Shown here one piece after another: positions 53,109 through 60,780 of a stretch of DNA of 64,000 bases. Below the pieces are notes generated by a model that did no database searches, was not told the DNA's origin, and saw only the letters and a list, made by a program, of their open reading frames with translations. The DNA is from Glaciimonas immobilis (lineage in GTDB: Bacteria > Pseudomonadota > Gammaproteobacteria > Burkholderiales > Burkholderiaceae_D): assembly GCF_011947285.1 (NCBI RefSeq), contig NZ_JAAOZT010000017.1, positions 124,001-188,000 on the forward strand, given 5' to 3'. Within the stretch, counting starts at the first letter, position 1; each line of letters begins with the position of its first letter. The position numbers and the translations under genes were made by a program.

Positions 53109-55184
53109 CTATTTGCCCCGAGCACCAACCATCCCCCGCATAATAATCCCCACCCGCACCGGCAACAAAACCTCCCCCCCCACACTAGGCACCAACAACT
53201 CACTAAGAATATACCGCACCAAAAACTCACAAGCCAGATCCCGATCAATCTGAATCCCAAGTTGCGCATCCCAGGCATCAAACACAATATCCAGCACCGA
53301 TTTATACCGACTAACCGCCTCACCAAACATCCGCTTAAAAAACCCCAGCGCATATTCCGGCGCCACGGTCAAAATCCGTCGCGCATTCCCATGCCGCAGA
53401 AACTGATCGATATGCGCCATCACCGCGTCAAACCGGCTATCAGGATCGTCATGCGGCGCGGCGGCCTCTATTAGCCGCCGATGAAATTGCTGGTGCTGGT
53501 GTTCAGTAAACGCATCAAGCAACGCATCCTGCGAAGAAAAATACCGATAAAAAGTACCCCGCGAAATACCCGCGACTTCACACACCGCCAAAATCGAAAT
53601 ACGATCGACGCCAGAAACCAGAATCACCTCTCCCGCCGCCGCAATAATCTCCTGAATGGTGACATCAGAGCGACGATTGCGACCAGCCTCACGCTGTGGC
53701 GGCATGGTTAATTCGGCACCCGTCTTGCTGCGCACTGCGGCTTTAGCGGCCACCGGTGTTTGCTCACCACTGGGGCGCTCAGAACCTTTTCCGATGCTGC
53801 TGATCAGCTTGCCTATGCGCTGCGGTAACTGCTTGCGGTCGCCTTCGCCCATCACCAGCAATTCGCTCAGCACGTAACGGATTAACATTTCGCAAATCAG
53901 CTCCCGATCAAGGGTCACACCCAAACGTTCATCCCAGGCGTCGAAGACGATCTTCAGCGCGTCTTGAAATCGGTCGAGCGAATCCAGAAAAGCATGTTGA
54001 AAAAATCCGAATGCGTATTTCGGTGCGACCATTAATAAACGACGGGCTTTAGTTCCCTTAAGAAAATTATCAAGATGCGCGACCAATGCGACAAAACGCT
54101 CATCCGGATCTTTGTAAGGCTCCGTCGTCATTAGCAAAGCCTGATGAAAGACTTCCCGCTTATGCTGGGTGAACGCTTCAAGCAATTCATCCTGCGAAGA
54201 AAAATAGCGGTAAAAAGTGCCGCGTGAAATGCCCGCGACTTCGCAGACTGACAGAATGGAAACGCGATCAACGCCGGACTCCAGAATGACTTGCTCGGTA
54301 GCGATCAAAATTTGATCGATGGTTTTTTCGGAGCGCCGATTGCGTCCCGGTTCGCTGGCCGCATCGATACTGGGACCGGCGAGTGTCGGGAGCATCGGCA
54401 CAAGCCGTGTGTCTTTCTGAGGCAGGTGCGCCAACGCCAGCGGCAAAAGATCACCACCGCGGGAAATCGCCTGAGTCATTTGTGCGATCTGCGCCAGCAA
54501 CTGACGGCGATCACCTTTTCTTGGTACCAGCAGTTCGCTCAGTACATAACGGATCAGCATTTCACACACCAGCTCGCGATCAATCCGCACGCCGAGTTGT
54601 GCATCCCATGCATCAAACACAATGTCTAAAACTTCCTGGAACCGCTCCACAGAATCATGAAAAATACGATTAAAAAACTTGAATGCAAATTCAGGCGCGA
54701 CTTCCAGCAGGCGACGGGCTTTACTATGCTTAAGGTAATTATCCAGATATGAGATCAGGGCATTGAAGCGATCTGTCGGCGTCAGGTAGGGTGCCGTGGC
54801 CGCATGCAGCGCCATATGGAAGCGGGCGCGCTTATGCTTGGAAAAAGCATCGAGTAACTCATCTTGAGAAGAAAAATAGCGATAAAAGGTGCCGCGCGAG
54901 ATACCTGCGACTTCGCACACATTCTGGATGGCGACACGGTCCACGCCAGACTCCAGGATAACTTGCTCGGCGGCGGCTAATATCTGATCAATGGTATCGG
55001 CTGAACGCTTGTTGCGTCCCGGCTCCCGGACTGGCACTGTCGCGTTGACAACGTCGGTAACTTCTTTTATAGGCATCGACTTTTTGTCCCCTCGGGCTTT
55101 GGCGAGCTTTTCCCGATTGCCCGGGCCTGGCAAACTGTCCTCAGTCGCGGTCGTAGTATCAGATTTACGCTCGCGGTTATTCAT
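53109..55184 (-). CDS. Triple TetR/AcrR-family regulator: three complete TetR units in one chain
   Basis: 691 residues from MNNRERKSD, chosen for CGGAG before it. Three repeats start near residues 54, 278 and 498, each with EPGRNxRS or EAGRNRRS, an N-terminal helix pair, the HTH (VCEVAGISRGTFYRYFSSQD, nearly identical in all three) and a full ligand/dimer domain ending FDAWDAQLGV...RELVCEMLIRYVLSELLV (shown in parts). A normal TetR protein has one such unit of about 200 residues. Basic, proline-rich linkers join them, and an acidic-basic 50-residue tail leads. It is divergent from the CoA ligase gene and probably controls it and other cluster genes. Clean frame throughout, so not an assembly artefact of one frame, though collapse or expansion should be checked. 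Confidence 0.93.
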   Translation of the reverse strand: MNNRERKSDTTTATEDSLPGPGNREKLAKARGDKKSMPIKEVTDVVNATVPVREPGRNKRSADTIDQILAAAEQVILESGVDRVAIQNVCEVAGISRGTFYRYFSSQDELLDAFSKHKRARFHMALHAATAPYLTPTDRFNALISYLDNYLKHSKARRLLEVAPEFAFKFFNRIFHDSVERFQEVLDIVFDAWDAQLGVRIDRELVCEMLIRYVLSELLVPRKGDRRQLLAQIAQMTQAISRGGDLLPLALAHLPQKDTRLVPMLPTLAGPSIDAASEPGRNRRSEKTIDQILIATEQVILESGVDRVSILSVCEVAGISRGTFYRYFSSQDELLEAFTQHKREVFHQALLMTTEPYKDPDERFVALVAHLDNFLKGTKARRLLMVAPKYAFGFFQHAFLDSLDRFQDALKIVFDAWDERLGVTLDRELICEMLIRYVLSELLVMGEGDRKQLPQRIGKLISSIGKGSERPSGEQTPVAAKAAVRSKTGAELTMPPQREAGRNRRSDVTIQEIIAAAGEVILVSGVDRISILAVCEVAGISRGTFYRYFSSQDALLDAFTEHQHQQFHRRLIEAAAPHDDPDSRFDAVMAHIDQFLRHGNARRILTVAPEYALGFFKRMFGEAVSRYKSVLDIVFDAWDAQLGIQIDRDLACEFLVRYILSELLVPSVGGEVLLPVRVGIIMRGMVGARGK

Positions 55185-55234
55185 GTCCGACTCCGTTCCA
55201 TTACTTGTTTCTTTAAAAAAAAATGCCTGTAAAT

Positions 55235-55309
55235 ACATCGATAAATGGATGTTCGCACAGTCGAACCAATTATTCTAGCTGACACATTACTTAATTCCAT
55301 ATTAGAATA
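55235..55309. promoter_or_regulatory. Divergent control region with two dyads (TetR-triple / CoA ligase)
   Basis: ACATC-N8-GATGT (55235-55252) lies 51 bases before the triple-TetR start. TATTCTA (55271-55277) and TAGAATA (55303-55309) form a wide inverted repeat, N25 apart. TATTCTA is also present at 58050-58056 before an SDR gene. Spaced half-sites are what a protein with several DNA-binding units could use. Confidence 0.5.
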
Positions 55310-55376
55310 CTCTTCTCAATTCAAAATAATATTAACCCATTGCCTCTTCTGGAGGCGCGCTCTGGAGAAGACAAGC

Positions 55377-57017
55377 ATGACTAATTTGGCATCCGCCGCC
55401 ACATGGGCAGTGGGAGAACAGGACACCGTCATCGCTGCGCTGGAGCGCGCCGTGGCCGCGCATCCCGACCGTGTTCTGCTTGATTTCAGCGGTGCGCTGA
55501 CCACCTACGGCGAAGTAGATAGACTCTCTACCCGGATGGCTAACGCCCTCACGGCGCTCGGCGTGACCAGCGGACAAACTGTTGTGACCATGCTTGATAA
55601 CAACATTGATGCCGTGATTACGTGGCTTGCCGTCAACAAGTTGTGTGCCGTCAGCGTGCCGATCAATACGGCGTTGCGCGGCGAGTTCCTGCGTCACCAG
55701 ATTGCCGATGCCAGCACGGCGCTGGTCATTTGCGAGACCGATTATGTGCAGCGAATTGCTCAGTCGGCCCACATCGGAAAAGGCCTGCCCGACGTCAAGC
55801 TGATACTTCAGCGCGGAACCAGTAAAGAGGCAATCGACTGCAGTATTGCGCTGGCACCGCTTGATGCGCATCGTGGCGTTGATGACACGCCGCTTAGGAT
55901 TAAACCTGCTCCGTCTGATCTGGCGTGCCTGATTTATACCTCCGGCACCACTGGCCCCTCCAAGGGTTGCATGTTGAGCTACAACTTCATGTGCAATCTG
56001 GCGCGTCTGCAATTGCGTGCCGGGCCTGCGACCGAGAAAGACGTGACGATCACGCCGTTGCCGTTGTTTCATCTGAATGCGCTGGCAGTCGGCATTATTT
56101 CCAATATTCTGGTCGGCGCACGCGTCGCGATTGTGCCACGTTTTTCGGTATCCAATTTCTGGCCAGAAGTAGAACGCTCCGGCGCTACCATCGCCTCGAT
56201 TCTGGGCAGCATGGGCGGATTGTTGTCGCAAGCCGCGGATAGCGAAGCCATGCAGCGTTGCCACGGTCAAATCCATACTGTACGCGGCAATCCGTTCACA
56301 GAAGAAGTCAAGGGCATCTGGCGCGAGCGCTTTGGCGCACGTCAGGTCGGCGGCAACGGTTACGGCTTGACCGAAGCCTGTGTCATCACGTCGTTGCCAG
56401 CTGGAGAATATGCGGCACCGGGATCGTCGGGCAAACGTATTCCTGATTTTGATGTCCGTATTGTCGATGACCTTGACCGCGAGTTGCCACCCAATACGCC
56501 GGGCGAGATCGTGGTGCGTCCTTTGCGCCCGAACATTATGTTCGAGGGCTACTGGCGGCGTCCGGAAGATACGCTGAAAGTCATGCGTAACATGTGGCTG
56601 CATACGGGTGACATTGGCAAATTTGACGATGATGGTTTCTTCTATTTCGTTGACCGCAAAAAAGATTACTTACGCCGCCGTGGCGAAAACATCTCCAGTT
56701 TTGAAATGGAGACAGCATTTGCATCCCACCCTGACATCGCCGAAGTCGCCGTGCATGCAGTACCGTCGGACAAGGGTGAAGATGACGTTAAAGTCACCGC
56801 AATTCTGAAGCCGGGTGCAACACTGAGCGCAGAAGCGCTGTTCCATTGGTCCACCAATGCAGTGCCTTACTACGCGTTGCCGCGCTACATTGAGTTCCGC
56901 GAGACATTACCGAAGAACCCGCAAGGCCGGGTGCTGAAGTATGAACTGCGGGACGAAGGTAAAACCAGCACCACCTGGGATTTGGAAGACACCGATATCA
57001 AGGTCGCCAAACGCTAA
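55377..57017 (+). CDS. Acyl-CoA ligase (AMP-binding family)
   Basis: 546 residues from MTNLASAATW. The phosphate loop LIYTSGTTGPSKGC, A5 GNGYGLTEAC, A7 LHTGDIGKFDDDG, the hinge VDRKKDYLRRRGENISS and the catalytic Lys region NPQGRVLKYELR are all present. The start with GGAG before it is preferred; 44 earlier codons lie in the control region. It activates a carboxylic acid as CoA thioester through an adenylate, opening the beta-oxidation part. The sequence resembles carnitine/crotonobetaine-CoA ligase and ligases of steroid or terpenoid pathways. Confidence 0.93.
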   Translation: MTNLASAATWAVGEQDTVIAALERAVAAHPDRVLLDFSGALTTYGEVDRLSTRMANALTALGVTSGQTVVTMLDNNIDAVITWLAVNKLCAVSVPINTALRGEFLRHQIADASTALVICETDYVQRIAQSAHIGKGLPDVKLILQRGTSKEAIDCSIALAPLDAHRGVDDTPLRIKPAPSDLACLIYTSGTTGPSKGCMLSYNFMCNLARLQLRAGPATEKDVTITPLPLFHLNALAVGIISNILVGARVAIVPRFSVSNFWPEVERSGATIASILGSMGGLLSQAADSEAMQRCHGQIHTVRGNPFTEEVKGIWRERFGARQVGGNGYGLTEACVITSLPAGEYAAPGSSGKRIPDFDVRIVDDLDRELPPNTPGEIVVRPLRPNIMFEGYWRRPEDTLKVMRNMWLHTGDIGKFDDDGFFYFVDRKKDYLRRRGENISSFEMETAFASHPDIAEVAVHAVPSDKGEDDVKVTAILKPGATLSAEALFHWSTNAVPYYALPRYIEFRETLPKNPQGRVLKYELRDEGKTSTTWDLEDTDIKVAKR

Positions 57018-57024
57018 GTACCCC

Positions 57025-57059
57025 GGCCAGACTTCCTCGCTCTGCGAGGTCGTCTGGCC
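57025..57059 (+). terminator. Strong hairpin after the CoA ligase
   Basis: GGCCAGAC-TT-CCTCGC pairs with GCGAGG-TC-GTCTGGCC around a 3-base loop, seven bases after the stop codon. No T-run follows on the plus strand; it may serve as terminator or 3' protection in this convergent region. Confidence 0.65.
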
Positions 57060-57220
57060 TGCATCTCTCCTACAAAATCAATTCCCACAACGTTTTAACT
57101 ACTTCAGTCTTCAGCTTTAGTTCTGGTCTTCAGTCTAAAGACCAATCCCAATCTTTACCCTCAACCGTATCCAAAATTCATGTCGAAAAGCCCCAAATTT
57201 CGGGGCTGAGCACGTACGCC

Positions 57221-58021
57221 TTAATATTCCCTGACCGGCACATGTGCCGGACGCGAGTTGTAGCCTGGCATATGTAATCCGCCATCCACGTGGATTGCTT
57301 CGCCGGTCATGTAGCACGACAGATCGGATGCCAAAAATAGTACCGCTGGTGCAATATCCATCTCCGGATCGCCGCTGCGGCCTAACGGTCGCATGGCCGC
57401 CGAGCGCTCTGCAAAACCTGGATTGTCCGCACAAAGCTTATGGAAGGTCGCCCCCATCGCGGTTGGTGCAATCGCGTTGACGGTGATATTAAAACGGCCC
57501 CACTCGGCTGCGGCACTGCGCGTCAGGCCGAGAATACCTGCCTTGGCCGTGTTGTAATCCGCATGCAACCAGGCGCCGATCTCGACGTCAATCGAGAAAA
57601 AATTGACAATCTTTCCGCCACCGCGGGCGCGCATGTGCGGCATCGCCGCCTGCATGGACCACCAGCCTGCCCAGATAGTTGAGTTCAACGTCTGCGCCAT
57701 CATGGCGTCGGTTTTATCTTCCATCAGCACATTTGGGGTTGGCGCAAAGGCGTTATTGATCAGAATGTCCAATCCGCCAAACGTGTCAACGGCCATCTGC
57801 ACCGCCGCTACGACGTCAGCCTTTACGCAAACATCAGTTTTAATAAAGACCACGCGCCCGCCCAGTTCTTCCACTTCGCGGGCGACAGCTGCGCCGCTGA
57901 CCGGATCGATTTCCGCCAAAATCAATGCTGCGCCTTCGCGCGCAAACCGGCGCGCTATGCCACGTCCGATGCCACCGCCCGCGCCTGTGATCAAAGCGAC
58001 TTTATTATCGAGCATGCCCAT
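57221..58021 (-). CDS. Short-chain dehydrogenase/reductase
   Basis: 266 residues. TGAGGGIGRGIARRF at the N-terminus, ILINNAFAP, and active site Tyr-N-T-A-Lys (DYNTAKAGILGL). The C-terminal AIHVDGGLHMPG is normal. AGAGGAG is a strong ribosome site, and a palindrome stands 40 bases before the start. It may oxidise a cis-dihydrodiol (as DitB/BphB-type SDRs do) or a hydroxyacyl intermediate; the exact step is not visible. It converges on the CoA ligase gene. Confidence 0.92.
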   Translation of the reverse strand: MGMLDNKVALITGAGGGIGRGIARRFAREGAALILAEIDPVSGAAVAREVEELGGRVVFIKTDVCVKADVVAAVQMAVDTFGGLDILINNAFAPTPNVLMEDKTDAMMAQTLNSTIWAGWWSMQAAMPHMRARGGGKIVNFFSIDVEIGAWLHADYNTAKAGILGLTRSAAAEWGRFNITVNAIAPTAMGATFHKLCADNPGFAERSAAMRPLGRSGDPEMDIAPAVLFLASDLSCYMTGEAIHVDGGLHMPGYNSRPAHVPVREY

Positions 58022-58045
58022 ATGTCTCCTCTACGTTAATTTATG

Positions 58046-58072
58046 CACATATTCTACAATATTGTACAATAT
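58046..58072. promoter_or_regulatory. Operator-like dyads before the SDR gene (site 4)
   Basis: ATATTGTACAATAT (58059-58072) is a perfect 14-base palindrome. Overlapping it, CACATATT...TTGTA (58046-58066) fits the ACATAT-N10-TGT pattern of sites 1 to 3. TATTCTA (58050-58056) also occurs here. It lies 25 to 50 bases before the SDR start, and between it and the DUF2889 gene. Confidence 0.6.
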
Positions 58073-58296
58073 AGAGGGTTAAGATTTGACGGTTTTAGCT
58101 ATTTTGTTCCAGACAGCAAACAGGGCTGCAATCGCACCATAAACGTCACTCAGCCCTATACAAAATCGATGTAGAAATGACCGCCTCAGCCCCTGAAAGA
58201 CGATATAAACCGGTTAAATAAAATTTCAAAATACCGTCGCCAAGGCTAGCGCCGCCGAACAATTTGAGCAGATTTTACTACTACAGGATATTAGAC
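58073..58296. other. Gap upstream of the DUF2889 gene
   Basis: About 220 bases, no gene seen. It must contain the promoter of the DUF2889 gene. Confidence 0.4.
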
Positions 58297-59043
58297 ATGA
58301 CTTTATTTCGACGCCGGATCCAGATAGCGAGTAACGCTTATGGTGACCGTGGAGAAGCAAGGGCGGTGTTGGAGGATGACTTCCATCATTTTCGGGTGGC
58401 AGTATTTCATCAGGACGGGATCGTCACTGACGTCGCTGGCTACTCGCTCAGAAATCCCTACACGAGTTGTCCGGCAGCAAGCGGCGAGTTGATGTCTTTG
58501 AAAGATATGCCGCTTAATTCGGTCGCCAACTCAGTCATTCGCGCCACGGACGCCAGCGTCCAGTGCACGCACATGCTGGATTTGGCGGGACTTGCGATTG
58601 CGGCCGCCAAGCGCGGTATTCAACATCGTCGCTATGACATCGAAGTACCGCGCCGGGTTGGCATCCGCACCTCTGGCAAACTGGTGCGTGACGGCATTGA
58701 CTTATTGGAATGGCAAATCGAGAACACGATCATTCTGTCGCCAGCGCCTTACGCAGGCATCAATCTGCGCGAAGGCATGGCGCGCTGGGCATTGACGACG
58801 CTGCCCGAAGATGAGGCCGAGGCGGCTTTAGTGCTGCGGCGATGCATGGTGATCTCGCGTGGTCGCGAGCATGATCTTGACCTGATGAAAAACGCCGTTG
58901 CCAGCGGCAATTGTTACGCCCAGCAAGTGGATCGGGCCGCTCAAAGCTTACGGATAATCGGTTCGACGCTGGATTTTACGGTTGCGCCAGAATTGCTTTG
59001 CGCTGTGGATCAAGACTGGATCAATTTTAAGCAAAGCGAATAA
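58297..59043 (+). CDS. DUF2889 domain protein
   Basis: 248 residues, soluble. MTLFRRRIQI, YGDRGEARAVLEDDFHHFRV, GYSLRNPYTSCPAASGEL and CTHMLDLAGLAIAAAKRG are the DUF2889 pattern, with conserved Cys and His (TSCPAAS, QCTHMLD). The family has no known function but tends to sit in aromatic or terpenoid catabolic clusters. I took the ATG after AGGAT as start. Single plus-strand gene ending at a strong terminator. Confidence 0.85.
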   Translation: MTLFRRRIQIASNAYGDRGEARAVLEDDFHHFRVAVFHQDGIVTDVAGYSLRNPYTSCPAASGELMSLKDMPLNSVANSVIRATDASVQCTHMLDLAGLAIAAAKRGIQHRRYDIEVPRRVGIRTSGKLVRDGIDLLEWQIENTIILSPAPYAGINLREGMARWALTTLPEDEAEAALVLRRCMVISRGREHDLDLMKNAVASGNCYAQQVDRAAQSLRIIGSTLDFTVAPELLCAVDQDWINFKQSE

Positions 59044-59051
59044 ATAGAAAA

Positions 59052-59080
59052 AAAGGCACCGGTCTGCAACCGGTGCCTTT
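59052..59080. terminator. Bidirectional terminator
   Basis: AAAGGCACCGGT-CTGCA-ACCGGTGCCTTT, a perfect 12-bp stem, with T-run TTTT on the plus side and A-run on the left that gives T residues on the minus strand. It ends both the DUF2889 gene and the minus-strand MDR gene unit. Confidence 0.9.
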
Positions 59081-59112
59081 TGCGATAACTTGCGATAACG
59101 TCAGCCTGCGGA

Positions 59113-60042
59113 CTACCGGTTAATAATCGCTGTAATTTTTGCGTGAGGACCAGCAACTTGCGCTGCCCACGCCTCCGCGGCTTGATCCAGCGTAAAGTCG
59201 GTAGAGTAATCGACGACAATCTTTTGCTCTTCAGCGATGGTCAACAAACGCTCCCAGATAGCGCGCCGATCAGCAGGCAGACGCTGCCCGGTGCCGATGC
59301 AAGACAATGTGCGGAACAGCAAATCGGCGATGTCCAGATTAACGATGCGGCCAGAGCCCGTGCCTATGGTCAGGATGCGCGCACCCCAACGGGTGGCCTT
59401 GAGCGCGTCCAGCATCGGTTGCCCGCAGACCAGATCAAGCACGACATCAAAGCCGCCATTAGATGCCGCCTTCAATGCAGCGGCATTATCCGTGCCATCC
59501 AGACATACAACGGCGTCAGCGATACCTCTTTCCAATAAGCGATCCAGCGCCTGCGCGTTGCGCGCCGCAGCCACAACCCGCCCGGCACCCAGATAACGGG
59601 CAAGTTGCAGCGCGATTTGGCCAAGTGTGCCGGTACCGCCTAAAATCAGTACATTCTCACCCTTTTGGATCTTCGCGAATTCAAGCGGAACAAGCGCTCC
59701 GGTCGCAGCGATTCCCATGGTGATGGCGGTGTTGTCGTCGATATGATCAGGAACATCCCACACTTCTTCCTGCGGCACCAAAACCCGCTCGGCCCAGGCA
59801 CCAAATGGCAGTACCGCGCGCTCGCCAAAATACACGCGCCGTCCATCCGGTGCGCGTCCGACGCCCTCACCCCGAATCACGCAAGGGTAAGCAACGCCAA
59901 GACGATACGCGCCCAACACGTCCCAACCACCTAATCCGGCAGTATCAACGTCGATCAAAATCGCGCCGTCTTGCGGTGCGGGATCTTGAAATTCTTTTAC
60001 TACCGGCAGAGCACCACGCTCGGTAATTACGGCTGCACGCAT
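59113..60042 (-). CDS. Zinc-free MDR (quinone-oxidoreductase-like) dehydrogenase
   Basis: 309 residues. The medium-chain fold has VIRGEGVGRAPDG and the NADP(H) motif VLILGGTGTLGQIALQLA. The catalytic and structural zinc cysteines of alcohol dehydrogenases are absent, so it resembles zeta-crystallin or enoyl reductases. It likely reduces a conjugated double bond in an intermediate. Last gene of the minus-strand dioxygenase operon; AGGGAAA precedes the ATG. Confidence 0.88.
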   Translation of the reverse strand: MRAAVITERGALPVVKEFQDPAPQDGAILIDVDTAGLGGWDVLGAYRLGVAYPCVIRGEGVGRAPDGRRVYFGERAVLPFGAWAERVLVPQEEVWDVPDHIDDNTAITMGIAATGALVPLEFAKIQKGENVLILGGTGTLGQIALQLARYLGAGRVVAAARNAQALDRLLERGIADAVVCLDGTDNAAALKAASNGGFDVVLDLVCGQPMLDALKATRWGARILTIGTGSGRIVNLDIADLLFRTLSCIGTGQRLPADRRAIWERLLTIAEEQKIVVDYSTDFTLDQAAEAWAAQVAGPHAKITAIINR

Positions 60043-60107
60043 TGGATTTCCCTGAAATTATTGGGTGAATTTACGCGCAGTGTTCCATCCACTTTGCGTA
60101 AATCTTA

Positions 60108-60698
60108 TTACAAAAATATAGCGAGGTTAGGCGTACCCAAGACTGCCTGATCAAGAATAATCTCACGTCGTGCCAGCTTAAAAGCGCCGCTCTCCGTCAG
60201 TCTGATGACGTCATGGCGCTCGCCGCTAATCAGATCAAACTCATCCGAATTAAAACGACTACGAGTGATCAGCATGTAGCTTCGTACCGAAAATTCATTG
60301 GCTATTTGGGTAGTCTCTACAAATACATTCGTCACCAGACGACGGGTACGTGACGGCGGATCTTCTGCCCATGCGCTTTTAGTCGCCGTCAGGCGTGCAA
60401 CGCGACCCATGATCGAGCGATAATTGTCGTGAAAATGCTGTACCGTGCGGATGATCGACTTAGCCTGATCGACCAATGAGCGTGTCTCGCGCAGCGGCGC
60501 GGTGTAGAGAAGATCGGTATCGAGCATCTCTGTCCACTCTTTCAGGCGAATCTGGTCTAACAGGCGCGCTTCGTCGTACAAAAATTCTGTCAAACGGTTA
60601 TACATATCCGCACCGACCGATATGCGCTGCGGTTGAAATTCTGCAGTAGCCGGGGAGGCAACCGCCTCAACGCCGGAACTGGTTTCTGCTAATGTCAT
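60108..60698 (-). CDS. Aromatic-ring-hydroxylating dioxygenase, beta subunit
   Basis: 196 residues, cone-shaped NTF2-like fold. EFLYDEARLLDQIRLKEW, MLDTDLLYTAPLRETR and VETTQIANEFSVRSYMLITR match the beta-subunit family. It forms an alpha3-beta3 hexamer with the Rieske alpha subunit, whose gene lies 83 bases upstream on the same strand. TAGGAGT is the ribosome site. Confidence 0.92.
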   Translation of the reverse strand: MTLAETSSGVEAVASPATAEFQPQRISVGADMYNRLTEFLYDEARLLDQIRLKEWTEMLDTDLLYTAPLRETRSLVDQAKSIIRTVQHFHDNYRSIMGRVARLTATKSAWAEDPPSRTRRLVTNVFVETTQIANEFSVRSYMLITRSRFNSDEFDLISGERHDVIRLTESGAFKLARREIILDQAVLGTPNLAIFL

Positions 60699-60780
60699 GC
60701 AATACTCCTAAAATTTGGTGGACGCCAATCGGACCAGGCGTTTATTAAACCCTGCTCGATCCGACCGGTTTACAAGCTGA

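Noticed and set aside
55332-56603. A 423-codon frame on the minus strand opposite the CoA ligase gene
   Set aside because: It is antisense to a well-conserved gene, has no family pattern, and its composition is that of a shadow frame.
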